In this document: positions 18,232 through 27,552 of the stretch, in pieces
Position numbering within the stretch: the first letter of the stretch is position 1
Layout: every line of letters starts with the position of its first letter
Origin: Segatella copri
Lineage (GTDB): Bacteria > Bacteroidota > Bacteroidia > Bacteroidales > Bacteroidaceae
Assembly: GCF_949820605.1 (NCBI RefSeq)
Contig: NZ_CATKVU010000006.1
Coordinates: 2,677,001 to 2,741,000, forward strand
Direction of reading: 5' to 3'
Length of the DNA: 64,000 nucleotides
Notes under the pieces: model-generated
Seen by the model: the letters and a program-made list of their open reading frames with translations, nothing else
What the model was told of the DNA's origin: nothing
Database searches by the model: none
Program-made: the position numbers and the translations under genes

Positions 18232-19434
18232 TTACTTCAATTTCTCTGCGGCAAACTTGCCCATTGCCTCATATCCCTTCGGATTGAGATGCAGCCAGTC
18301 GTCAGAATACTCAGCCTTCAGACGCTGAGGGTCTTTCGGATCGCGGGTCAGCTCATCGAAATCGATGACCTCGTCGAAGGCACCACTTTTTCTGATCCAT
18401 TCGTTCACGGTCTGTCGCATTGCCTCGTGCCAGAAAGAATACCATCCGTTTCCCTTGGTTGGGGTGATGGTTCCGCCATACACCTTGATTCCCTTTGCCT
18501 TGGCTTTCGCTATCAGCACCTTGTAGCAGGCAATCAGGGTATCTGTTACATGCTCATAATTTCCGCTGCAGCAACCGATATCGTTGGTTCCCTCGAAGAT
18601 GATGAGTTTATCTACACCTGTCTGTCCCAGGATATCACGGTCGAAACGTTTCATGGCTGGTTCGCTCAATCCACCTTGCACCACGCAGTTGCCACCGATA
18701 CCGAGATTCAATACGCCGTATGGCTTCTCTGCATTCAGGGCATCCGAGAGGAAATCGGTCCAGCGGTTCTGATGGTTAGTAGTACTTCCACGGCCATCGG
18801 TGATAGAGTTTCCGAGGATAGCTACCACAGGGGTAGCCTTATCGGTCTTCACATCAATGGCAGAAAGATTGTACCAGTGATCCACCTCCTCGCCATCATC
18901 AAAACTCTTATCCATCGGTTTAGGAGTACGATGCAAACCGTTTACTATATAAGATGTGGTACGTGAACCACGATGGGATGTTGCATTCACTGGAGTCTGC
19001 TTGCCATAGTCGATGGTAATCGTGAGACGCTGTCCACTCTTCAAGGCATATTTCAAATCATCTGAGAAGATAGCCTTGCCAGGAGCAATGGTTACATTCT
19101 TCTTGCCATTAAACTTGAGATACTTCACGGTCTTACCATTCACAAACCAGTTGCTGTTCTTATCAGTATCTGCAATATACACCGATTTGATTTCTACCGG
19201 CTCCTTGCTCTGCTCGTTGCTGAACTTCACTCTGAGTTCCTCTCCGCCAAAAGATACATGAACCACCTGTCGACAAGAACGGTTGCTCAAGCTTTCCTTA
19301 GGCATATCTCCTTTACCAGTCCATTCCACTGCAGTAGCCCAAGATCCTTTCCATACCTTTTGGGCAAAAGCTACTGAACTTGACGTAGCCAATACGAGCG
19401 CCAGCGATAATATTTTGATTGCTTGTCTATTCAT
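18232..19434 (-). CDS. Secreted SGNH/GDSL hydrolase, likely acyl esterase
   Basis: The 400-residue protein has a signal peptide (MNRQAIKILSLALVLATSSSVAFAQ), a beta-rich N-terminal domain and a C-terminal SGNH fold. Block I is LGNSITDGRGS (nucleophile Ser), block II LGIGGNCV, block III FEGTNDIG and block V DWLHLNPKGY (catalytic Asp and His). Its place as first gene of the xylan operon suggests removal of acetyl or other ester groups from xylan. A 397-residue paralogue lies at 50717-51910, outside any sugar locus. Expression should follow the TGAAACA-type box 59 bp from its -7 element. Confidence 0.88.
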   Translation of the reverse strand: MNRQAIKILSLALVLATSSSVAFAQKVWKGSWATAVEWTGKGDMPKESLSNRSCRQVVHVSFGGEELRVKFSNEQSKEPVEIKSVYIADTDKNSNWFVNGKTVKYLKFNGKKNVTIAPGKAIFSDDLKYALKSGQRLTITIDYGKQTPVNATSHRGSRTTSYIVNGLHRTPKPMDKSFDDGEEVDHWYNLSAIDVKTDKATPVVAILGNSITDGRGSTTNHQNRWTDFLSDALNAEKPYGVLNLGIGGNCVVQGGLSEPAMKRFDRDILGQTGVDKLIIFEGTNDIGCCSGNYEHVTDTLIACYKVLIAKAKAKGIKVYGGTITPTKGNGWYSFWHEAMRQTVNEWIRKSGAFDEVIDFDELTRDPKDPQRLKAEYSDDWLHLNPKGYEAMGKFAAEKLK

Positions 19435-19476
19435 TGTTATTATGATGCCTTTAATGTTTCTATTGTTGTTGACGAT

Positions 19477-19544
19477 GCAAATTTACTAATAAGTGATGAA
19501 ATAACAGGTATTTAATAGTTACCATTACTTTTCTATTTGTTTCA
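19477..19544 (-). promoter_or_regulatory. Promoter and predicted regulator box of the esterase operon
   Basis: On the minus strand TGAAACAAATAGAAA (19544-19530) begins 59 bp ahead of the -7 element TAAATTTGC (19485-19477). The same box at 58 bp precedes GH67, SusC and the relic gene. I infer a binding site for the hybrid two-component regulator encoded divergently. Confidence 0.6.
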
Positions 19545-19572
19545 TACCTGCAAAAAGGGCACAAAAAGATAA

Positions 19573-19643
19573 AGAAACAAAAAGAAATGAAACATTTTGT
19601 TGCATTAGAATTTGTTTCTTTCATTGTTTTTTGTTACTTTTGC
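19573..19643 (+). promoter_or_regulatory. Promoter of the hybrid two-component regulator with box-like sequence
   Basis: The -7 element TACTTTTGC (19635-19643) is preceded by AGAAACAAAAAGAAA (19573-19587) and TGAAACA (19588-19594). These resemble the regulator box but stand 62 and 47 bp from the -7 element, so spacing differs from the structural genes. Autoregulation is possible. Confidence 0.45.
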
Positions 19644-19685
19644 AGCCGTAACAACCTATTTTAAACAAGAAAACGGACAGGAAAT

Positions 19686-22600
19686 ATGAAGCATATCAGA
19701 CATTGCCTAACGGCACTCTTCGCTATCACCATCTCGCTCATAGTATGGGCTGACAGTGGTGAACTTTTCACATCGGGCAAACTGTCAAGTTCGCTTATCA
19801 ACTGCATTGTGCAGGATAAATACGGATATATCTGGGTGGGAACCGAATACGGACTCAGCAAGTTTGACGGCTACCGCTTTACCAACTATCTGCACAACGA
19901 AGAAGACACAACCTCCATTACTGACAACATTATCTCCGACCTGCTGGTAGATAAGAAAGGTAACCTGTGGATAGGTTGTGCCAAGGGACTGATGCGCTAT
20001 AATTATGAGACGAACGATTTCGCCCGTCTCCAGTTTCCTGATGGCAGAAAGCCACGTATCTATTCTATGGTAGAAAGTCACAATGGCGATATCCTGCTGG
20101 GTACTGCAGGATATGGTCTCTATTCTGTAAAAGACAGAAATACCCAGAAAGGAACAGACAACCTTTTCACTATCAGACAGGAAAGGCAATACGCTGAGCG
20201 CGATTCTGTTGTATTCTTTACCCATATCTACGAAGATAAGCATCATTATCTCTGGCAGAGTAGCCACCTTTCAATCTTCACCCGTTTCATCAAGAAACAA
20301 GGCAAGGTGCTGCGCAAAGACTTCAAATCGCCATGCGGAGCACCTGTGGCTTTCATCCAACATCGTCCGCAGGCCATGCTCATCGTCTGCATGTATGGCA
20401 TCGTCTATTATGATTACCGGACAGGCCGCATCGCTGATGCCGGCTACGACTTTGGCGGTTATCAGAATAATGTAACTATCAACAATGCTACCTTCGACCA
20501 CGAAGGCAACCTCTATATCAGCACCTCTGAACATGGTGTTCTCATGATCAGAAAGGGAAGCAACAGGGTAGAACAGTTGGAGAACAGCAACAGCAGTTTC
20601 AATCTGGCTACCGCCTTCGTCAACGATATCATCGAAGATAAGGACAACAATCTCTGGATAGGCTGTTACAAGAAAGGTCTGTACCTGATTAACCAGCGCC
20701 AGCAGGCTTTCAACAGCTGGAGTTTCTCTGCACAGAACTACATCATCGGCAGCAGTGTTTCATCTATTGCACAAGGCGAAAATGGTGAAACATGGTGTAC
20801 GGTACAGAACAGTGGTGTGTTCTGTTTTGATGCTTCAGGCAAGATTATCGCCCATCCCCAGTCACCTGCCGGTACCTGCATCATCTATAAAGATCGACGT
20901 GGCGATTATTGGATCAGCAATGGCAGCGCACTCTACAGCTACAACCCTCATACAGGTACATACCAGCAGAAACTCACCTTTACCAGCGCCGGCATCTACT
21001 GTATGACCGACGATGCACAGGGCAACCTCTACATTTCTGTATACAGCAAAGGCCTATATATATATAATGTGGAAAGCGGCAAGGTTACCGTTCTGAACAT
21101 GCAGCAAAGAGGCGATAAAGGATTTCTCTGCAACGACTGGGTGCGAAGCATGGCGCTCGATCATACAGGCCATTTATGGATAGGAACCTCTAATGGAGTT
21201 TCCTGTCTCAATACCAAAACGCTCAGTTTCAAGGATTTCGGATGGCACATTATTCTGAAAGACAGACAGGCAAATGGTATCTGCGAAGGAAAGAACGGCG
21301 ATATTATCATCGGTACCGAAGAAGGACTCTATCTGTTTGATAGAAAGAGCAATAAGATTTCAGACTTCCCTCATGCGGAAGCGTTGAAAGGCAAGCAGGT
21401 CTGCAGCATCATCAAAGACCAGAAGGGTGACTTGTGGGTAAGTACAACCATGGGCATCTGGCAGTACGAACAGAAGAACAGACAGTTTATCGGGCACATC
21501 AACGGCAACGGACTTATTACCCGTGAGTACGTGCTGGGCTCTTCCATGCATACCGCCAGCGATCTTATCGCCTTCGGAACCAGCGATGGTATCACAACCT
21601 TCTATCCTGACGTTGTCAGAGCCAAGAAGATGGAACTGGGAGATGTACATCTCACCAACTTCATCATCGACGGAAAGCCAATCAACTGTATGGCTAAAGA
21701 CTTCAGCATTCCTTACTCCCAGAATTCATTCACTCTGGAGTTCTCGCTGCTCAACTACAGGAACACCGATAATATCAGTTTCCAATACCGCATCAACGAC
21801 GGCAAATGGAACAGCACCAATGAAGGCGCCAATGCCGTAGCATTCAACAAGTTGAAACCGGGCGACTATACGCTGGAAGTAAGAGCTACCAGTAATGGCA
21901 GATATTCCAAGAATCCTACCACCATCAACATCAAGGTATGCGACCCTTGGTATGCATCACCCGAGGCATATCTCCTCTATATCCTGATCATAGCAAGCGT
22001 CATCCTGTATGTCATCTACACATACGAGCGCCGCCGCAAGGCAGACCTGGAAGAGACCAAGATGCAGTTTCTCATCAATGCCACCCACGATATCCGCTCG
22101 CCGCTGACATTAATCATGGGGCCGCTCAACAAGCTGAAAACAAGATTAACAGATGACGAAAGCAAACAGGATATCGATACCATCGACCGCAATGCCCAGC
22201 GCCTCCTGCTTCTGGTAAACCAGATACTTGATGAGCGAAAGATAGACAAGAACCAGATGCATCTCCACTGTCAGGAGACTCCGCTCAAGGAATTCCTGCA
22301 TGGCATCGTATCGCTCTACCGCTTCAATGCACAGGAGCGCAATATCACCCTTGAGCTCAAAGAAGACAAAAGCCTCAGCAGCGATAAAGGCAAGCTGAAG
22401 GTTTGGATAGACCGCATCAACTTTGACAAGGTTATCTCCAACCTGCTCTCCAATGCCATGAAGTATACCTTTGATGGCGGCGAGATTACTGTTATCATAG
22501 GTAAAGACGAAAAGAATGCCACCATCAGGGTAGAAGATACAGGCATCGGACTGAAAGAAGAGAAGACCGACCGCCTCTTCGAACGTTTCTATCAGGGAAA

Positions 22601-23606
22601 CAACAGCAGCGGTCTCCATATCGAAGGAACCGGTATCGGACTCAACCTCTGTAAGGCATTTGTAGAAATGCACGGAGGCAAGATCAAGGCCTACAACCGT
22701 ACCGACGGCATCAAGGGTTCCTGCTTCGAAGTAAGCATTCCGCTGGGCAACAGCCATCTGCAGCCAGGCGAGATACTGGAAGAAGAAGACAAGAAGGAGC
22801 AGGAGATAACCAAAAAGAAAGTACAGGCCAACCGCAACTTCAATATCCTGATAGTTGACGATGACAGCGGGATTGCCCAATACATCAAGACCGAACTGAG
22901 CGACTGGTACCGCTTTGAGCATGCCTGCAACGGCAAGGAGGGTTTGAAGATGCTGCTCACCGGCAAGTACGACCTCGTGATAAGCGATGTGATGATGCCG
23001 GAGATGGATGGAATCACGATGCTCAAGAACATCAAGAGCAACAGCAACATCAGCGATATTCCTGTCATCCTGCTCACCTCAAAGAGCGAGGTGGAACACC
23101 GGTTGGAAGGACTTCGCAGAGGAGCCGATGCTTTCCTGGCAAAACCTTTCGACATGGAAGAGCTGCATATCCTTATCGACAACCTGGTGGATAATGTGCG
23201 ACGCATCCGCGGCAAATACAGCGGAGCACAGGGCCAGAAGGCGAAGATTGAGCAGATTCAGGTAAAGGGCAATAACGATGCCCTGATGGAACGCGTGATG
23301 AAATATATCAATGCCCACCTTGCCGATCCCGACCTCAATGTAGAGAAACTTACCGAGGAGGTAGGTATCAGCCGTGCACAGCTCCACCGTAAACTAAAGG
23401 AGATTGCTGGTGTTTCTGCCGGAGAATTTATACGTAACCTCCGACTGGAACAGGCAGCACGTCTTATCGAAGAAGGACAGATTAATATCACGCAGGTAGC
23501 CTACTCTGTAGGTTTCAACAACCAGACCCATTTCTCTACCGTGTTCAAAAAACACTATGGCATGTCGCCTAGCGAGTATGCTGAAACAAAGAGAAATGAG
23601 AAATAA
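19686..23606 (+). CDS. Hybrid two-component regulator of the xylan locus (HTCS, XynR-like)
   Basis: This is one 1306-residue chain. It has a signal peptide, then a periplasmic double beta-propeller with repeated NLWIGC/GHLWIGT blades and a Y_Y_Y-type domain before the transmembrane helix YLLYILIIASVILYVIYTY. HisKA follows with phospho-acceptor His801 in NATHDIRSPLTLIMGPL, then an ATPase domain (NLLSNAMKYTFDGG, DTGIGL, GTGIGLNL). A receiver domain has the phospho-Asp near 1101 in VISDVMMPEMDG, and the C-terminal AraC helix-turn-helix (about 1201-1306) ends FKKHYGMSPSEY. Such proteins sense oligosaccharides in the periplasm and activate their locus. The gene is divergent from the esterase operon and upstream of GH67, and by position resembles XynR of xylan-degrading Prevotella. 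Confidence 0.96.
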   Translation: MKHIRHCLTALFAITISLIVWADSGELFTSGKLSSSLINCIVQDKYGYIWVGTEYGLSKFDGYRFTNYLHNEEDTTSITDNIISDLLVDKKGNLWIGCAKGLMRYNYETNDFARLQFPDGRKPRIYSMVESHNGDILLGTAGYGLYSVKDRNTQKGTDNLFTIRQERQYAERDSVVFFTHIYEDKHHYLWQSSHLSIFTRFIKKQGKVLRKDFKSPCGAPVAFIQHRPQAMLIVCMYGIVYYDYRTGRIADAGYDFGGYQNNVTINNATFDHEGNLYISTSEHGVLMIRKGSNRVEQLENSNSSFNLATAFVNDIIEDKDNNLWIGCYKKGLYLINQRQQAFNSWSFSAQNYIIGSSVSSIAQGENGETWCTVQNSGVFCFDASGKIIAHPQSPAGTCIIYKDRRGDYWISNGSALYSYNPHTGTYQQKLTFTSAGIYCMTDDAQGNLYISVYSKGLYIYNVESGKVTVLNMQQRGDKGFLCNDWVRSMALDHTGHLWIGTSNGVSCLNTKTLSFKDFGWHIILKDRQANGICEGKNGDIIIGTEEGLYLFDRKSNKISDFPHAEALKGKQVCSIIKDQKGDLWVSTTMGIWQYEQKNRQFIGHINGNGLITREYVLGSSMHTASDLIAFGTSDGITTFYPDVVRAKKMELGDVHLTNFIIDGKPINCMAKDFSIPYSQNSFTLEFSLLNYRNTDNISFQYRINDGKWNSTNEGANAVAFNKLKPGDYTLEVRATSNGRYSKNPTTINIKVCDPWYASPEAYLLYILIIASVILYVIYTYERRRKADLEETKMQFLINATHDIRSPLTLIMGPLNKLKTRLTDDESKQDIDTIDRNAQRLLLLVNQILDERKIDKNQMHLHCQETPLKEFLHGIVSLYRFNAQERNITLELKEDKSLSSDKGKLKVWIDRINFDKVISNLLSNAMKYTFDGGEITVIIGKDEKNATIRVEDTGIGLKEEKTDRLFERFYQGNNSSGLHIEGTGIGLNLCKAFVEMHGGKIKAYNRTDGIKGSCFEVSIPLGNSHLQPGEILEEEDKKEQEITKKKVQANRNFNILIVDDDSGIAQYIKTELSDWYRFEHACNGKEGLKMLLTGKYDLVISDVMMPEMDGITMLKNIKSNSNISDIPVILLTSKSEVEHRLEGLRRGADAFLAKPFDMEELHILIDNLVDNVRRIRGKYSGAQGQKAKIEQIQVKGNNDALMERVMKYINAHLADPDLNVEKLTEEVGISRAQLHRKLKEIAGVSAGEFIRNLRLEQAARLIEEGQINITQVAYSVGFNNQTHFSTVFKKHYGMSPSEYAETKRNEK

Positions 23607-23648
23607 ACAATAAATAGAAGAGAATAAGGTATTTTTTCGTATCTTTGC
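23582..23648 (+). promoter_or_regulatory. GH67 promoter with regulator box inside the upstream gene
   Basis: TGAAACAAAGAGAAA (23582-23596) lies within the last codons of the regulator gene, exactly 58 bp ahead of the -7 element TATCTTTGC (23640-23648). The GH67-GH35 operon thus has its own regulated start and need not depend on read-through from the regulator. Confidence 0.65.
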
Positions 23649-23689
23649 AGCAGAAACAATAATAATACAAACTAACGATCTGCAAAGAT

Positions 23690-25696
23690 ATGAAGAAATA
23701 CCTCATTTTATTATTTACGGTACTTACATCACTCCATGTTTCTGCACAGAGTGATGGTTCACAGTTATGGCTCGGAAAGCAGTATGCTAACTCATGCCAA
23801 GTTATCTCACAGTTGCCTAATGATGCAACAGCCAAGATTGCCAAGCAGGAGCTAGAAAACAACTGGCGTGGCAAGAATGTTGAGCTCAAGATAGACAAGA
23901 GTCTCAACCTGGGCGAGGGCTATAACATCTACGCCCGTCCTGCCCAGCAAGGCGACAACATTCAGTACGAAGCAACTATCACCGCCAGCAATCCTATCGG
24001 TTTGCTCTATGGTGCCTACGAGCTGATTCGTCTTCAGAACACCGATGCCTACAACACTGGTAGCGGTAATCAGCAGAACTTCAGCAAAGCTATCGATGAA
24101 ACCGAGAAGCCACAAGTGGGTCTCCGCATCCTCAACCATTGGGATAATCTCGATGGCAGCATCGAACGTGGCTATGCCGGAAAGAGCATCTTCAAATGGG
24201 AAGAAATCAAACTCGGCAAAAACGGTAAGGGCGGCAGCATCAGCAAGAGTCTGCACGACCGTCTCATCACCTATGCCCGTGCCAACGCCTCTTTGGGCAT
24301 CAACGGCAGCGTGCTCAACAATGTGAATGCATCGCCAAAGATGATGACCGCAGAATATATTAATAAGGTGAAGATCATTGCCAACATCCTGCGTCCTTAT
24401 GGCATCCGGGTATACCTCAGCATCAACTTCGCTTCGCCTATGGCTTTAGGCTACACCAAGACCGCCGACCCACTGGATAAGAAGGTTCAGCAGTGGTGGA
24501 AGAAGAAGGCAAAAGAGATTTATGCTACCATCCCTGACTTTGGCGGTTTCCTCGTAAAAGCCAATTCTGAAGGACAGCCTGGTCCTGGCGACTACCACCG
24601 CACACATGCCGATGGAGCCAACATGCTTGCCGATGCCGTCAAACCATACGGAGGCATCATCATGTGGCGAAGCTTTGTATATGGTGCTAACCATAAGGGA
24701 GAAGACCGTGTGAAGCAAGCTGTCAGCGAATTCAAAGGTATGGATGGCAAGTTCCGCGACAATGTCATCCTACAGTCAAAGAATGGTCCGCTCGACTTCC
24801 AGCCACGTGAACCATACGCTCCTATCTTCGACAACATCAAACAGACTCCACAGATAGCAGAACTTCAGATTACCCAGGAATATCTTGGTCAGTCTAAGCA
24901 CCTCACCTATCTCGCTCCTATGTGGATGGAATTCTTTGGCTTTGTTAATCCAGACAGACTGGTTGGAATCTCAGGTGTAGCCAATATCGGTGATGATGCC
25001 AACTGGTGCGGTCATCCGTTCTCTCAGGCTAACTGGTATGCCTTCGGCAGATTGGCATGGAATCCTTCGCTTACAGCCGAAGAGATTGCTCATGAATGGC
25101 TCGTACAGACCTACGAAAACCAGGACGAGAAATTTACCAAGCCGGTAGAGATGATGATGATGACTTCGCGCGAAGCTTGCGTCAATTATATGATGCCTTT
25201 GGGTTTGCATCATATCTTCAAGTTCGACCACCACTACGGTCCTGAACCAGATGGTTTCATCGCAAGTTATCCTCTGGAATGGTGCCCGGTCTACTATCAC
25301 AAGGCAGATGCACAGGGCGTAGGTTTCGACCGTTCATCCAAGGGCACAGATGCTGTCGGTCAGTACCCAGAACCATATCGCAGTCTGTATGATAACATCG
25401 AGACCTGTCCTGAAGAATATCTCCTATGGTTCCATCATGTAGCTTGGGATTACAAGATGAAATCAGGAAGCACCCTCTGGCAAGAACTCTGCATGAAGTA
25501 CAACATGGGTGTGGCGATGGTTGAAGTATATCGCGACTTCTGGCATACCTCAGCCAAACAGTATATGAAGGGGCATGAACAGGAATGGCAACATACCGAT
25601 TCATTACTCAATGTACAGTTGGAAAACGCAAAGGAATGGCGCAATACCTGTCTCAAGTATTTTCAAACCTTTTCTAAAATGAAGATTTATGAATAA
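23690..25696 (+). CDS. Alpha-glucuronidase, GH67
   Basis: The 668-residue protein has a signal peptide (MKKYLILLFTVLTSLHVSAQ). The GH67 fold shows LLYGAYELIRLQ in the N-terminal domain. In the barrel are RLLNHWDN-like GLRILNHWDNLDGSIERGYAG, then GFLVKANSEGQPGPGDYHRTHADGAN with the likely acid Glu. It removes 4-O-methyl-glucuronic acid from the ends of xylo-oligosaccharides, acting after GH10. Its stop codon overlaps the start of the GH35 gene by 8 bp, so the two are translationally coupled. Confidence 0.95.
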   Translation: MKKYLILLFTVLTSLHVSAQSDGSQLWLGKQYANSCQVISQLPNDATAKIAKQELENNWRGKNVELKIDKSLNLGEGYNIYARPAQQGDNIQYEATITASNPIGLLYGAYELIRLQNTDAYNTGSGNQQNFSKAIDETEKPQVGLRILNHWDNLDGSIERGYAGKSIFKWEEIKLGKNGKGGSISKSLHDRLITYARANASLGINGSVLNNVNASPKMMTAEYINKVKIIANILRPYGIRVYLSINFASPMALGYTKTADPLDKKVQQWWKKKAKEIYATIPDFGGFLVKANSEGQPGPGDYHRTHADGANMLADAVKPYGGIIMWRSFVYGANHKGEDRVKQAVSEFKGMDGKFRDNVILQSKNGPLDFQPREPYAPIFDNIKQTPQIAELQITQEYLGQSKHLTYLAPMWMEFFGFVNPDRLVGISGVANIGDDANWCGHPFSQANWYAFGRLAWNPSLTAEEIAHEWLVQTYENQDEKFTKPVEMMMMTSREACVNYMMPLGLHHIFKFDHHYGPEPDGFIASYPLEWCPVYYHKADAQGVGFDRSSKGTDAVGQYPEPYRSLYDNIETCPEEYLLWFHHVAWDYKMKSGSTLWQELCMKYNMGVAMVEVYRDFWHTSAKQYMKGHEQEWQHTDSLLNVQLENAKEWRNTCLKYFQTFSKMKIYE

Positions 25697-27335
25697 GATC
25701 GTATTATCTTTTCTAACATTATTATGCTGCATCAATATACAAGCTGGAGTGAAACTGCAGAAGCAAGGCACTGCAACCCAGCTTGTTGTCAATGGCAAGC
25801 CGATGCTTCTCCTGGCTGGCGAATTGAGCAACTCTGCCGCAACGAGTCCTGCCGACATCAGGAAAGCATTGAAACAGATGAAGAATAGCGGAGTCAACTC
25901 TGTCTTCGTTCCTGCATATTGGGAATTTGTAGAACCTAATGAGGGCAAATATGATTTCGCACTCGTAGACAGCGTCATCACAACAGCCCGTAAGCATGAC
26001 TTGAAGATTGTCTTCCTATGGTTTGGTGCCTGGAAGAATTCCATGAGCTGCTATGCTCCACTATGGGTAAAGGAAAACACCAAGCGTTTCCCTCGTTCGC
26101 TCACAGAGAACAGCAAGCCATTGGAGATATGCACTGCCTTTAGCGATAACCTGCTTCAAGCAGACAAGCGAGCATTCTGCGAACTGATGAAGCACATTAA
26201 AGCAGTAGACAGTCAGGAGAATACCGTTATCATGATACAGGTAGAAAACGAAATCGGCATGCTCGAATCTGCCCGCGACCACTCTTCTCTTGCCGAAAAA
26301 GCTTACAGACAACCCGTTCCTGCTCCATTACTCAAGGCACTCAAGCTCAAGAAGAAAGGTACATGGGCAGAAGTTTTCGGAACAGACCGTTATGCTGACG
26401 AGAAATTCCAGGCATATTATTATGCCAAGTATGTAGAGCAGCTAGCCTCAGCAGGCAAAGCCATCTACAATATTCCGATGTATGTAAATGCTGCAATGAA
26501 CAGCCGTGGCAGAAAACCTGGCGAATATCCTTCTGCCGGACCACTTGCCCATCTGATTGATATCTGGAAATGCGGTGCACCAAGCATCGACATCTTTGCA
26601 CCAGACATCTATGATACCGGTTACAAGGGATGGGTAGAGAAATACAAGCGTGCCGACAATCCTTTCTTCACTCCAGAAGTGAAATGCGATATCAATAGCG
26701 GCGTAAAGGCATATTATACCTTCGGCGAAACAGATGCCATCAGTTTCAGTCCGTTTGCTCTCGATGAAGCTGACTACAAGGTGAAGAACAGTCTCAGACG
26801 TTCATATAAGGTTATCGACCAACTCTCTCCTATCCTGCTTCAGCATCAGGGAAAGGGGAAAAACTGGGGATTACTCTTCGACCAGAAAGACAAAGAGCGA
26901 ATCATCGAAGATGGAGATATCACCATGACCTGCCGTCATTTCTTCACGCTACCATGGGATCCACGTGCTACAGATGGAAGTAAATGGCCTGAAGGCGGTG
27001 GCTTGATTGTGAAACTAGCCAAGAACGAATACATCATAGCTGGTAATGGTATCGTCGTAGTTTTCCAGAGCAAGACAGAAAAAGCACAAGCTGAAGAAAA
27101 GAAACTTGGTGAGGACGGATTTGTTGATAACGGTGGAACCGAAACAAAGAAACAAACCGCTACTTTCAAAGGCAAGCGTATCGGTATCGGATATGTTGAC
27201 CAGGTTGAAGTAGACAAAAACGGCAAATTACAGTTTATCCGTCGTGATAACGGCGATCAGGACCACCAGGGGCGCCATGCCCGCATCTCATGTGGAGACA
27301 ATAAAATACTCCACATCAAGCTATACGAATACTAA
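25689..27335 (+). CDS. GH35 beta-galactosidase-like enzyme with DUF5597 C-terminus
   Basis: The 548-residue protein has a signal peptide and the GH35 barrel start VVNGKPMLLLAGELSNSAA. FVPAYWEFVEPNEGKYDF and the acid/base region IMIQVENEIGML follow. The C-terminal third (from about KGKNWGLLFDQKDKERIIEDGD) fits DUF5597. GH35/DUF5597 enzymes in xylan loci probably remove galactose or another side sugar from complex xylan; the exact bond is not known. It is the last gene of the GH67 operon and is closed by a terminator at 27359-27391. Confidence 0.88.
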   Translation: MNKIVLSFLTLLCCINIQAGVKLQKQGTATQLVVNGKPMLLLAGELSNSAATSPADIRKALKQMKNSGVNSVFVPAYWEFVEPNEGKYDFALVDSVITTARKHDLKIVFLWFGAWKNSMSCYAPLWVKENTKRFPRSLTENSKPLEICTAFSDNLLQADKRAFCELMKHIKAVDSQENTVIMIQVENEIGMLESARDHSSLAEKAYRQPVPAPLLKALKLKKKGTWAEVFGTDRYADEKFQAYYYAKYVEQLASAGKAIYNIPMYVNAAMNSRGRKPGEYPSAGPLAHLIDIWKCGAPSIDIFAPDIYDTGYKGWVEKYKRADNPFFTPEVKCDINSGVKAYYTFGETDAISFSPFALDEADYKVKNSLRRSYKVIDQLSPILLQHQGKGKNWGLLFDQKDKERIIEDGDITMTCRHFFTLPWDPRATDGSKWPEGGGLIVKLAKNEYIIAGNGIVVVFQSKTEKAQAEEKKLGEDGFVDNGGTETKKQTATFKGKRIGIGYVDQVEVDKNGKLQFIRRDNGDQDHQGRHARISCGDNKILHIKLYEY

Positions 27336-27358
27336 AACGTCTATATATAATAAGGTAT

Positions 27359-27391
27359 AAAGGGGATCTGCAGCTGCATATCCCCTTTTTT
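27359..27391 (+). terminator. Terminator after GH67-GH35
   Basis: A hairpin with arms AAAGGGGAT and ATCCCCTTT around CTGCAGCTGCAT is followed by a T-run. It lies 24 bp past the GH35 stop codon. Confidence 0.8.
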
Positions 27392-27420
27392 CTGCTCTAA
27401 TATGTCTATTTTATTGCTCA

Positions 27421-27487
27421 TGAAACATTTTAAAACACGCAAGATACAAATTTTAACTGCACTTTACGAAAAAGGACATATCTTTGC
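27421..27487 (+). promoter_or_regulatory. SusC promoter with predicted regulator box
   Basis: TGAAACATTTTAAAACAC (27421-27438) starts 58 bp ahead of the -7 element TATCTTTGC (27479-27487). A second block, GCACTTTAC (27459-27467), is shared at the same offset with the promoter at 32821. The leader to the SusC start codon is about 60 nt. Confidence 0.65.
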
Positions 27488-27552
27488 AGCCATAAACCAA
27501 TTAACAAAATAGTAAGTAGAAAACATTTTATATACCTATAAGCTGTTAAACT

